A stretch of 11,452 nt of DNA, taken from contig JAKAVU010000057.1 of NCBI GenBank assembly GCA_021817185.1, forward strand, positions 1-11,452, in the 5' to 3' direction. The notes beneath the pieces were generated by a model. It searched no databases and had not been told where the DNA came from. It worked only from the letters and a program-made list of their open reading frames with translations. The DNA is from a bacterium. GTDB lineage: Bacteria; Chloroflexota; Dormibacteria; UBA8260; Bog-877. Positions 1 through 10,724 of the stretch are shown piece after piece (positions within the stretch are counted from its first letter, which is position 1; every line of letters starts with the position of its first letter). Position numbers and translations under genes: made by a program.

Positions 1-3248
<3,248 letters not shown>

Positions 3249-3251
3249 CCA

Positions 3252-3267
3252 CCGCCTCCCCCGGCGG
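3252..3267 (-). promoter_or_regulatory. uvrB ribosome binding site inside a small potential hairpin
   Basis: On the minus strand CCGCC (3267-3263) can pair with GGCGG (3256-3252). The Shine-Dalgarno sequence GGGGGAGG (3262-3255) occupies the 6-base loop and the first two bases of the 3' arm. The site decides the uvrB start: it is 6 bases from GTG 3248 and nothing comparable precedes GTG 3212. The pairing is visible in the sequence. Any effect on translation is inference, and 5-bp GC stems arise easily by chance at this composition. Confidence 0.5.
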
Positions 3268-3287
3268 CCTGAGGGCGGAGCCTCCTC

Positions 3288-5135
3288 GTGTCTCTGATCA
3301 ACTGCAGCGGGGTGGCCGTCGAGTTCGGCGACCGCTTGGTGTTCTCGGGGCTCGACCTGCGCATCGAGGCCGGCGATCGGATCGGGGTGGTGGGCGCCAA
3401 CGGAGCCGGCAAGTCCAGCTTCCTGAACCTGCTGGCGGACCAGGAGCAGCCCGCCGCCGGCTCCGTCGACCGCCAGGGGCGGCTCATCGTCACCTACCTG
3501 CCCCAGGAGTCTCCCGAGCCGACCGCCGAGACCGTGCTCGGGGAGGCCATGGCCAGCCGCGTGGACCTGGCCCGCCTGCGCGACGAGATGATCCACCTTG
3601 AGCAACGGCTCCGGGAGCCCAGCCCGGAGATAGACGAGCACCTGGCACGGTACGGGGAGTGCCAGGCCGCCTATGAGGGACTGGGAGGCTACGAGCTCGA
3701 GTCCCGCGCCCGCGCCGTCCTCCATGGCTTGGGCTTGGAGGACGCGGAGCAGGCGCGCTCACCGCGGGAGCTGAGCGTGGGCCAGGTGCGCCGGCTGGAG
3801 TTGGCCAAGCTGCTGCTCCAGGACGCCGACCTGGTCCTACTCGACGAGCCCACCAACCACCTGGACCTGTCCGCCATCGAGTGGCTGGAATCCCACCTCA
3901 TCCAGAGCGCCCGCACCATCTGCCTGGTGGCCCACGACCGGCGCCTGCTGGAACGGGTCTGCACCAAGGTGGTGGAGCTGGAGGCGGGCCGGGTCGAGGT
4001 CTACGACGGCAGCTACGACAGCTACCTGCGTCAGCGCCAGGAGCGCCGGCTGCGTTGGCGCAGGGCCTGGGAGGCCCAGCAGGCGCACATCACCCACCAG
4101 GAGGAGTACATCCGCCGCTACAAGGCCGGGCAGCGGGCTCGCCAGGCCCGCGGCCGCCAGACCCTGCTGGATCGGCTGGAGCGGGTTCCCGAGCCCACCG
4201 AGCTGCGCCGGATGCGGCTCGCCCTGCACGCCGCGCCCAGCGCCGCGGTGGTGCTGCGCACGGAGGGGCTCAGCTGCGGCCGGGGTGGAGAGGCGCTCTT
4301 GGCCACCCCTGACCTGGTGATCTCGCGAGGCGACCGGGTGGCGATTCTGGGTCCCAACGGGTCCGGCAAGACCACCTTGCTGCACACCCTGGTGGGCGAC
4401 CTGGAGCCGGTCACCGGCCGGGTGGTGCGAGGCTCTCGAGCCCGCGTGCGCCTCTATCGCCAGGACTTCTCCGATCTCGACCCCGCGCGCACCGTGCTGC
4501 AGACCCTGCTCGACGACCATCCCCACGCGCTCACCGAGCGGGCCCGGTCCGTGCTGGGGGCGATGCTGTTCAGCGGGGAGCGTGCTGAGGCCCTGGTGGG
4601 TGACCTGTCCGGGGGCGAGAAGGCCCGAGTCGCGCTGGCCAGGCTGGGGATGGACGACGCCAACTGCCTGCTTCTGGACGAGCCCACCAACCACCTGGAC
4701 ATACCCGCCCAGGAGGTGCTGGAGCAGGCCCTGGCGGAGTATCCCGGGGCCGTGATCCTGGTCTCTCACGACCGCTATTTCGTCGATGCGGTGGCCAACC
4801 GGGTGCTGGAACTCCGGGAGGGACGGCTGGCCGAACGAGCGCCGGCGCGGCCGCCTGCACCAACCCGGGCGGACAAGCCCAAGCGGGCGCCGTCCCGACC
4901 GGGGAGGACCGCCCCGCCTCCCCGCAGGGCCGCTCCGAGCCCGCGAGGGATGGAGCGCAGGATCGCCGACATGGAGGCGGAGCGTCAGGCGCTGACCGAT
5001 CGGCTGGCCGACCCGGCCACCCATCGGCAGCCTTCCCTCGAGCAGGACCTCCTGGACCGCCTGGCGGAGATGGAGAGCGAGCTCCAGGGCGCCTACGCGG
5101 CCTGGGTGGAGCTGGAGGGCAGCACCGAGCGGTAG
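3288..5135 (+). CDS. ABC-F family ATPase, Uup-like (two ABC domains plus C-terminal coiled coil)
   Basis: This is a soluble tandem ATPase of 615 residues with no membrane segment. ABC1 has Walker A GANGAGKS (36-43), signature LSVGQ (162-166), Walker [13 protein letters not shown] with catalytic E187, and switch H216. ABC2 has Walker A GPNGSGKT (355-362), signature LSGGE (440-444), Walker B with E465, and switch H494. The basic inter-domain linker (about 235-320) matches the P-site tRNA interaction motif of ABC-F factors. A Pro/Ala/Arg-rich segment (516-555) leads to a coiled-coil end (about 555-610), as in Uup, where that domain binds nucleic acid. ABC-F proteins act on ribosomes (EttA, Uup, resistance factors), and Uup also affects branched DNA and transposon excision. 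The start is GTG 3288, with GGCGGAG (3274-3280) 7 bases upstream. The gene is divergent from uvrB by 39 bases. The first signature has Val where Gly is usual. Exact subfamily is uncertain. Confidence 0.93.
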   Translation: MSLINCSGVAVEFGDRLVFSGLDLRIEAGDRIGVVGANGAGKSSFLNLLADQEQPAAGSVDRQGRLIVTYLPQESPEPTAETVLGEAMASRVDLARLRDEMIHLEQRLREPSPEIDEHLARYGECQAAYEGLGGYELESRARAVLHGLGLEDAEQARSPRELSVGQVRRLELAKLLLQDADLVLLDEPTNHLDLSAIEWLESHLIQSARTICLVAHDRRLLERVCTKVVELEAGRVEVYDGSYDSYLRQRQERRLRWRRAWEAQQAHITHQEEYIRRYKAGQRARQARGRQTLLDRLERVPEPTELRRMRLALHAAPSAAVVLRTEGLSCGRGGEALLATPDLVISRGDRVAILGPNGSGKTTLLHTLVGDLEPVTGRVVRGSRARVRLYRQDFSDLDPARTVLQTLLDDHPHALTERARSVLGAMLFSGERAEALVGDLSGGEKARVALARLGMDDANCLLLDEPTNHLDIPAQEVLEQALAEYPGAVILVSHDRYFVDAVANRVLELREGRLAERAPARPPAPTRADKPKRAPSRPGRTAPPPRRAAPSPRGMERRIADMEAERQALTDRLADPATHRQPSLEQDLLDRLAEMESELQGAYAAWVELEGSTER

Positions 5136-6187
5136 ACCTCGGCGATGCGCGGCCTGACCGACTCCCATGAGTAGCTCGAGCGCACCACCGCGTGGGCCTG
5201 AGCCGACAGCTCCCGCCAGCGGGCGCCGTCGAGAAGCAGCCGGTTGACCTCGTCGTGGAGCGCCTTCTGGTCGTCGAGCTTGACCAGGGTGATCCCGGTG
5301 TCGCGCATGTCCCTAAGCCCGGGAACATCCATCCCCACCACCGGGGTGCCACAGGCCATCGCCTCGAGCGCGACCAGCCCCAGCCCCTCGAACCGGGAGG
5401 GCATGACGAGCACTCGCGCCCTCCGGTAGGCGTCCCGCAGATCTTCGTCCTCGACCCGCCCCCGGATGCGGAGCCGGCCCCCGAACTTCTCCGCGGCCCC
5501 CATCGCAACCGGAAGCAGCACGCCGTCGCCGCACACCTCAGCGACCAGCTCCGGGTGCTCCTGGGCCAGGGTCCGGAACATGGCGACGAAGTACTGGACC
5601 CCCTTGGCGGGGATGAGCCGCCCGACGAACAAGATGGTGTCACGCTGGGTGTCATCCGGCGGCGGTTGGAGCCACCCGGTGTCGACGCCGGAGGGGATCA
5701 CCGAGATGCGCTCGCGCGGGACTCCGGAATCCGCCATCAGAGAGGCGGCCGTCGACGGGCTGACGGCGATCACGTGCTCCGCCAGCTTGTACCCCCGCGA
5801 CTCCATGTAGCCCATGGGCATGGTGCCCAGGTTGCGACCGTGGGCGGTCCGGTAGGTGTGATGGGAGGTGTAGACCAGGGGCGCGTCCGGGGGATGGCGC
5901 CTCACCATCACCCCTCCCGGGCCTCCCTGGTAGTGCCAGAGGTCCGGCTGCACCTCCTGGGCCACCCGCTGGATGTGGTGTCGCAAGAACATCGAGAAGT
6001 CGATCGGTGGCCGCCGCGTCCGCCGGGGAATCCGCGGTGACTCGCCCCAGGGGCCCCGCTTGGGGCTGATCATCTCGATATGGAAGCCCTCCAGGGGCAT
6101 CTGCCGCTCCAGCCCCGCCACGTACCGGCCCTGACCCCCGACCGGCGGCACGTCGTCGAAGGAGACCACCGCGACCCGTTTGCTCAC
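5093..6187 (-). CDS. GT4-family (GT-B fold) glycosyltransferase
   Basis: The 364-residue protein is a retaining glycosyltransferase of the GT4 type, transferring a sugar from a nucleotide donor to an unknown acceptor. The N-terminal Rossmann domain starts KRVAVVSF and has the glycine-rich GGQGRYV (18-24), which is typical of the acceptor-side loop. The C-terminal domain has IPSGVD (164-169), FVGRLIPAKGV (187-197), and the donor-binding EX7E motif with E267 and E275 inside PSRFEGLGLVALEA. No signal peptide or membrane helix is seen, so it is cytoplasmic or peripheral. I choose GTG 6187: it overlaps the mutM stop as GTGA and has GAGG (6199-6196) 8 bases upstream. TTG 6205 would add six residues. 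It is the last gene of the repair operon, and its final 43 bases are antisense to the ABC-F gene. The product could be a lipid, wall or compatible-solute glycoside. Nothing here decides which. Confidence 0.9.
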   Translation of the reverse strand: MSKRVAVVSFDDVPPVGGQGRYVAGLERQMPLEGFHIEMISPKRGPWGESPRIPRRTRRPPIDFSMFLRHHIQRVAQEVQPDLWHYQGGPGGVMVRRHPPDAPLVYTSHHTYRTAHGRNLGTMPMGYMESRGYKLAEHVIAVSPSTAASLMADSGVPRERISVIPSGVDTGWLQPPPDDTQRDTILFVGRLIPAKGVQYFVAMFRTLAQEHPELVAEVCGDGVLLPVAMGAAEKFGGRLRIRGRVEDEDLRDAYRRARVLVMPSRFEGLGLVALEAMACGTPVVGMDVPGLRDMRDTGITLVKLDDQKALHDEVNRLLLDGARWRELSAQAHAVVRSSYSWESVRPRIAEVYRSVLPSSSTQAA

Positions 6188-7008
6188 ACCTGACACCTCG
6201 CGCAAAAGACAGTGGTCCGGCCCGCTACCGTCGACTGCCGCAGGGTACTACCGCAGCGGGCGCAGGCGTGCCCGCCTCTTCCGTAGACCAGCAGGGACTC
6301 GAAGGCCTCCCCTCGCGCCCCGAAGCCGTCGCGATAGTCCGAGAAGGAGGTCCCCCGCCGCCTGATCGCCTCGCGCATCACGATCGGCAGCGCCGCCAGC
6401 AGCCGACCGCGCTCCCGGGCGGTGAGCCGGCAGGCGCGGCGGGACGGTCGCACCCGAGCCAGAAAGCAGGCCTCATCCGCATAGATGTTGCCGCACCCCG
6501 CGATCACGGCCTGATCCAGGAGCACCGCCTTGACCGGGCGGGTCGACGCCCGCAGGGTGCGGTGCACCCCGGGGCCCGGGAAGCCCCTGGCCAGAGGTTC
6601 CTCCCCCAGCACCGGCACCACCCCCAACGACACCAGCTCGGACTCGGTGCCAAGGGCGACCCTGCCGAACCGGCGGGGGTCCCGGTAGCGCAGCTCCTGG
6701 TCAGGTCCGATGCGAAGGCGCAGATGGGTGTGGCTGAGGACGGGCGCTCCCGGGGCCGCCACCGTGAGGCTTCCACTCATCCCCAGATGCAGCACCAGCG
6801 TCTGCCCCGAATCCAACCGCACGTGGATGAACTTGCCGCGCCTGGTGAGCTGGACGGCCAGCTGCCCCGGCAGCTCAGCCAGCAGCTCCGGCCCGCTCGG
6901 ATGGCGCAGCACCTGAGGGTTGAGGTGGACCACCTCTGCGATTCGCCGGCCCGCCACGTGGGGGCGCAGGTCCCGGACGATCGTCTCCACCTCCGGCAGC
7001 TCGGGCAT
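6184..7008 (-). CDS. mutM: Formamidopyrimidine-DNA glycosylase (Fpg/MutM)
   Basis: MutM is a bifunctional base-excision glycosylase and AP lyase that removes 8-oxoguanine and formamidopyrimidines. The 274-residue length is normal. Met1 is followed by PELPEVET, giving the N-terminal catalytic Pro2 and Glu3 after Met removal. K59 in RRGKF is the conserved lysine. M77, R112 and F114 (in DPRRFG) form the void-filling triad of Fpg. GNIYADE (from G173, with N174) is the DNA phosphate-contact loop. The C-terminal zinc finger has C249, C252, C269 and C272, with R264 in its hairpin. The intact triad argues for Fpg rather than Nei. The start ATG 7008 is fixed by PELPE. Its GAGG (7019-7016) overlaps the polA stop codon with a 7-base spacer. 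The polA-mutM gap is 9 bases, and the mutM stop overlaps the glycosyltransferase start. Confidence 0.97.
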   Translation of the reverse strand: MPELPEVETIVRDLRPHVAGRRIAEVVHLNPQVLRHPSGPELLAELPGQLAVQLTRRGKFIHVRLDSGQTLVLHLGMSGSLTVAAPGAPVLSHTHLRLRIGPDQELRYRDPRRFGRVALGTESELVSLGVVPVLGEEPLARGFPGPGVHRTLRASTRPVKAVLLDQAVIAGCGNIYADEACFLARVRPSRRACRLTARERGRLLAALPIVMREAIRRRGTSFSDYRDGFGARGEAFESLLVYGRGGHACARCGSTLRQSTVAGRTTVFCARCQV

Positions 7009-7017
7009 GCGCTGGCC

Positions 7018-9714
7018 TCAGCCGGAGCCGAGCGGGGTGAGGTCGCGCCAGTTGGGACCCGCCTTGAGGTCGACCACCAGCGGCACTCTGAGATCGGCGA
7101 CCTGACCCATCCCCTGGCGGGCCAGCCGCCCCACCACCTCCACCTCCCCCTCCGGCGCCTCGAACACCAGCTCGTCGTGAACCTGGAGCAGCATCCTGGC
7201 GCTCAGCCTGGACTCGTGCAGGGCCTGACTGGTGCGGATCATGCCCAGCTTCATCAGGTCGGCAGCCGAACCCTGGATGGGCATGTTGATGGCCATGCGC
7301 TCGCTGGCCTCCCGCACCTGCCGGTTCCCGGAGTGGATGTCGGTGAGGTAGCGCCGCCGCCCCATGAGGGTGCTCACGTAGCCATTGGCACGCGCCTCCT
7401 CCCTAACCGAGGCCAGGTAGGCGCGCACCCCCGCGAAGGTCTCGAAGTACCGCCTGATGAACTCCTCCGCGACCGCCGCTGAGATCCCCAGGTCACGCGC
7501 CAGGCCGTAGCTGGAGAGACCGTAGAGGATTCCGAAGTTGACGACCTTGGCCATCCGGCGCTGGTCGGGGGTCACCGCCCCGCGGTCCACCGAGAACACC
7601 TGCGCCGCGGTGTCGGCGTGGACGTCGTCTCCACGCTGGAAGGCGGCCAGCAGCTGAGGGTCCCCGCTGAGATGGGCGAGCACCCGCAGCTCGATCTGGG
7701 AGTAGTCGGCCGAGACCAACCGCCAGCTCGGGTCGCCGGGCACGAAGGCGGCACGAATGCGGCGGCCCAACTCGGTGCGGATCGGGATGTTCTGCAGGTT
7801 GGGATCACTGGAGGAGAGCCTTCCCGTGGCCGCCACCGCCTGGTTGAAGCTGGTGTGGATGCGGTGGTCGTCGGGATCCACCAGCTGCGGCAGGGCGTCG
7901 ACGTAGGTGCTCTTCAACTTGGTCACCTGACGCCACTCCAGGATCAGCGGCACGATCGGGTGCTGGTCCCGCAGCCCCTCCAGCGCCTGGGCGTCCGTGG
8001 ACCGTCCGGTCTTGGTCCGGCGCGAACTCTGAAGGCCCAGCTCGTCGTAGAGCAGCCCGGCCAGCTGGACCGGCGAGCCCGGCATGAACTCTCGTCCCGC
8101 CAGGCGGAACATCTCCTCCTCAAGTCCCCGCACCTGGACCGTCAGCTCGGCCGCCAGCGCCTCCAGCTGGGCCACGTCCAGACGCACTCCGATGGCCTCC
8201 ATCTCGGCCAGGATCCGGGAGACGGGGATCTCCATGGTGCGGAGCAACTCCAACCCGCCCACCTCGTCGAGGTGCCGCTCCAGGGCCGGGCGGATGGCGG
8301 CCACGCAGGCGGCCTCTGCCCCGGCCCGATTGGCCACTGCCTCGTCGTCCGCTCCGGCTGCCACCGGCAGCACCGGCGCGGGCGCTGGCGGCGTCGGCCC
8401 CCCGAACTCCTGGCAGAGCGCCGCCAGGGTTGGGGTGCGCCCGCGGGAGTCAGCCAGGTAGGAGGCAAGGACACAGTCGAACTCGGCCTCCGAGATCTCC
8501 CAGCCTCCGCCCAGGAGGGCGAGCAACTCGTCCTTCCACTGGAAGCCGGCCTTGCGCACACTCGGGTCCGCCAACAGGGACCTGAGAGGGGCAAGATCGC
8601 CATCGGAGAGGCACGAGTCAGCTCCGACGGGGGCGTACCAGCTGCGCTGCGCGTCCAACGCCAGGGCGACTCCCAGAATCCGGCCGCGGCGCAGAGGCAG
8701 CTCGGCGGCGACCCGGAGCGCGACCGGCGTCCCCGCATCCCTGATGGCCTGGAGGGCCGGCTCCAGGGATTCCGTGGTCAGGAGCACAGATGGGGCTGGG
8801 TGGTCCTCGGCGGCGGGAGGCGTCTCGGCCGCCGATGGCAGCCGACGCACCAGACTGGGCATGCCCACCGCCTCGAGCAGAGAGCGCGCTCGCTCGTGGT
8901 CGTAGTCGCTGATCCGGCAGGCGGCCAGGTCCAGCTGGACCCCGGGCACGTCCCGCACGATCGTGACCATCTCGCGACCGAACCGGGCCTCCTCGGCGTG
9001 CTCCTCCAGGGCCCGGCGGACGCGCCCGTCGGGCATGGACGGAACCGCCGCCAGCACCTCGTCCAGCCCTCCGTACTGCTGGATCAGGGCGGTGGCGGTC
9101 TTCTCCCCGATCCCCGGCACCCCGGGGATGTTGTCACTGGCGTCCCCCCGCAACGCCTTGTAGTCGATCATGAGCGGAGGCTCGAAGCCGAAGCGCGCCC
9201 GCACCGCCTCCGGGTCGTAGACCATCGGATCTGAGGTGCCGCGGCGGCTGGTCTGCACGAAGGTCCGGTCGTCCACCAGTTGGATGAGATCCATGTCCCC
9301 GGTCAGGATCACCGTCTGGCAGCCGTTCGCGCCAGCCTGCCTGGCCAGGGTGCCCAGCACATCGTCCGCTTCGAAGCCCGGCACCACCACCACCGGGATG
9401 TTGAGCGCCTCGGTGAGCCGCTGCAGCATGGGGATCTGGTCGATGAGCTCCTGAGGAGTCGGCCGGCGCTGGCCCTTGTAGGTCGCCATCTTGTGGTCGC
9501 GGAAGGTGGGACCGGCGGGGTCGAAGGCGGCCACCGCACAGTCGAACCCCTGGGAGAGGGCCAGCAGCAACATCGAGGTGTAGCCGTAGGCGACCCTGAT
9601 GGCCTCGCCCTTGGAGTTGATCATCTCGGGCAGGGCATGGTAGGCGCGAAAGGCCAGCCCGTGACCATCCACCAGCAGGACCCGCGGGCCGCTCGTCTGC
9701 ACCATCTGGGACAT
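7018..9714 (-). CDS. polA: DNA polymerase I with 5' nuclease; 3'-5' exonuclease site degenerate
   Basis: This 898-residue family A polymerase processes Okazaki fragments and fills repair gaps. The 5' nuclease domain (about 1-290) keeps its metal-binding acids: D6, D64, E115/D117/D118 in FEADD, D140/D142 in TGDMD, and D191/D194 in GDASDN, plus the helix-hairpin-helix GVPGIGEKTA. The middle domain (about 305-485) keeps the fold but not the exonuclease site: R334 and A336 stand where DxE is expected, and no YxxxD motif is found. The polymerase domain has motif A DYSQIELR (670-677), motif B RRMAKVVNFGILYG (719-732) and motif C HDE (846-848). The start ATG 9714 overlaps the preceding stop as TAATG and puts VLLVDG at the usual distance. 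No strong Shine-Dalgarno is seen, so reinitiation is likely. A second ATG at 9705 is possible. MutM follows directly. Confidence 0.97.
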   Translation of the reverse strand: MSQMVQTSGPRVLLVDGHGLAFRAYHALPEMINSKGEAIRVAYGYTSMLLLALSQGFDCAVAAFDPAGPTFRDHKMATYKGQRRPTPQELIDQIPMLQRLTEALNIPVVVVPGFEADDVLGTLARQAGANGCQTVILTGDMDLIQLVDDRTFVQTSRRGTSDPMVYDPEAVRARFGFEPPLMIDYKALRGDASDNIPGVPGIGEKTATALIQQYGGLDEVLAAVPSMPDGRVRRALEEHAEEARFGREMVTIVRDVPGVQLDLAACRISDYDHERARSLLEAVGMPSLVRRLPSAAETPPAAEDHPAPSVLLTTESLEPALQAIRDAGTPVALRVAAELPLRRGRILGVALALDAQRSWYAPVGADSCLSDGDLAPLRSLLADPSVRKAGFQWKDELLALLGGGWEISEAEFDCVLASYLADSRGRTPTLAALCQEFGGPTPPAPAPVLPVAAGADDEAVANRAGAEAACVAAIRPALERHLDEVGGLELLRTMEIPVSRILAEMEAIGVRLDVAQLEALAAELTVQVRGLEEEMFRLAGREFMPGSPVQLAGLLYDELGLQSSRRTKTGRSTDAQALEGLRDQHPIVPLILEWRQVTKLKSTYVDALPQLVDPDDHRIHTSFNQAVAATGRLSSSDPNLQNIPIRTELGRRIRAAFVPGDPSWRLVSADYSQIELRVLAHLSGDPQLLAAFQRGDDVHADTAAQVFSVDRGAVTPDQRRMAKVVNFGILYGLSSYGLARDLGISAAVAEEFIRRYFETFAGVRAYLASVREEARANGYVSTLMGRRRYLTDIHSGNRQVREASERMAINMPIQGSAADLMKLGMIRTSQALHESRLSARMLLQVHDELVFEAPEGEVEVVGRLARQGMGQVADLRVPLVVDLKAGPNWRDLTPLGSG

Positions 9715-10493
9715 TATCGGAGCGCGCGGGTCAGGTACAGCAGGGTCACATAGCCCACCCGATACCGGCCACCCGCACGCTCGATCAGGTCGAAGATGGC
9801 GCCCAGCAGGCGCGCACGGCGGTCCGCCTCCAGCAGGCGATGGTCCGACTGGGTCAGCATCAGCTGCACGTACTCGGCCGCGGCATAGCTGCGCTCCCAG
9901 GCCACTCGCACCAGCTCGGTGGGACCAAACAGCCTCGAATCCGCGATCTGTCGGCGGCGGTCCAGCTCCACCTCCCCGGGCGCCTGAGACGAGAGCTGGG
10001 GCGCGAGCCGCCGGTACAGATCGTCGATCCTGCCCCTGAGGTCGGCGTCCCCTCCCTGGGGACGGTTCCACAGGAGGGCCAAGACGCCCTCTGGCACCAG
10101 CACCTGAGCAGCCTTGGGAAAGCCCACCTCCTGGTCGATCCAGTGCCACGCCTGGGCCGAGCAGACCAGGTCGAAGCGTCGCTCTCCCGGCTCCCAGGCC
10201 TCGAAACCTGTCTCGACCAGCTCGAAACCGGCGACCGCGCCCAGCTCCCGCCGGGCCACGGCGGCCATCTCGAAGCTGGGCTCAAGGGCCAAGACCCGCC
10301 ACCCCCGGGCCAGCAGCGGAGCCGTCGCGCGGCCCGTGCCGGCCCCCACCTCCAGCACTTCGGCGCCCTCTCGGAGGCCGGAGAACTCTGAGATCGCCTC
10401 GAAGGCCGAAGGGGGATATCCGGGTCGGACTCGGTGGTAGAGGTCCGCCACCTCGCCAAAGACCAGCCGCTGTTCCCTACCGGTCCCGCTCAC
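9714..10493 (-). CDS. Class I SAM-dependent methyltransferase (Methyltransf_11/25 type)
   Basis: This is a 259-residue soluble protein with a seven-stranded Rossmann methyltransferase fold. Motif I EVLEVGAGTGRAT (45-57) binds S-adenosylmethionine, E71 in ALEP is the expected acidic residue contacting its ribose, and motif IV is FDLVCSAQAWHWID (107-120). The N-terminal VFGEVADLYHRVRPGYPP resembles the small-molecule and trans-aconitate-like methyltransferases that share the SAQAWHW pattern. The substrate cannot be read from the sequence, and I see no nucleic-acid-recognition domain. The start is GTG 10493, with AAGAAGG (10506-10500) 6 bases upstream. It is the first gene of the operon that continues into polA through a TAATG overlap, which makes it co-translated with polA. 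A DNA or tRNA substrate is not excluded, but it lacks the NPPY/DPPY motif of amino-methyltransferases. Confidence 0.88.
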   Translation of the reverse strand: MSGTGREQRLVFGEVADLYHRVRPGYPPSAFEAISEFSGLREGAEVLEVGAGTGRATAPLLARGWRVLALEPSFEMAAVARRELGAVAGFELVETGFEAWEPGERRFDLVCSAQAWHWIDQEVGFPKAAQVLVPEGVLALLWNRPQGGDADLRGRIDDLYRRLAPQLSSQAPGEVELDRRRQIADSRLFGPTELVRVAWERSYAAAEYVQLMLTQSDHRLLEADRRARLLGAIFDLIERAGGRYRVGYVTLLYLTRALR

Positions 10494-10724
10494 CTGGAGC
10501 CTTCTTCCGAGCAGTGGCCATCGCCCGCCATCCTAAGCAGATGCCCAGGGCGCCTGGCGGGCACGGCCCACCGAAGGTTCCCAGGGCCCAGCGGCCGAGG
10601 ACGGCCAGGACCGAGGATTCCCCTCCGGGTGAGCTTATGATGGGCTGAGACATCGGCAGAGAGCCGGGGCGGTCGCGGCTCGGCGGCCCCGGAGCTACTC
10701 AGAGCAATGCAACGGTGAGGAGCC
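10494..10724. promoter_or_regulatory. 231-base divergent intergenic region, presumed promoters of both flanking units
   Basis: This is the largest non-coding gap, lying between the methyltransferase-polA-mutM-GT operon (leftward) and the DUF151 gene (rightward), so both promoters should be here. Candidates are weak. On the plus strand TATGAT at 10636-10641 could be a -10 box, but no good -35 stands 16-18 bases upstream. On the minus strand TAGGAT at 10535-10530 could be a -10 for the operon, again without a clear -35. Two inverted repeats are visible: CCAGG/CCTGG at 10545-10557 and the longer one listed separately. No tRNA, riboswitch or conserved small protein was recognised. Confidence 0.5.
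10664..10692 (+). promoter_or_regulatory. GC-rich stem-loop in the leader of the DUF151 gene
   Basis: CCGGGGC (10664-10670) is perfectly complementary to GCCCCGG (10686-10692), giving a 7-bp all-GC stem with a 15-base loop. It ends 32 bases before the DUF151 start codon. If transcription begins just after the TATGAT at 10636-10641, the hairpin lies in the 5' leader. It leaves the ribosome binding site (GGTGAGGAG, 10714-10722) free. No T-run follows, so it is not an intrinsic terminator. A function is inference only. Confidence 0.35.

Noticed and set aside
3249..3725. Upstream extension of the uvrB frame to 3725 (844 residues)
   Set aside because: The extra codons lie opposite the ABC-F N-terminus, have no UvrB similarity, and a strong ribosome binding site supports GTG 3248.
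3837..5168. 443-codon minus-strand open frame opposite the ABC-F gene
   Set aside because: The ABC-F frame has full Walker, signature and switch motifs. The opposite frame is His/Gly/Gln-rich shadow sequence.
7618..9234. 538-codon plus-strand open frame opposite polA
   Set aside because: Antisense to the intact PolA polymerase and nuclease motifs, with no plausible start context or domain.
9715..10149. Upstream extension of the polA frame to 10149 (1043 residues)
   Set aside because: The extension overlaps the methyltransferase in another frame and lacks any domain. PolA proteins start just before VLLVDG.
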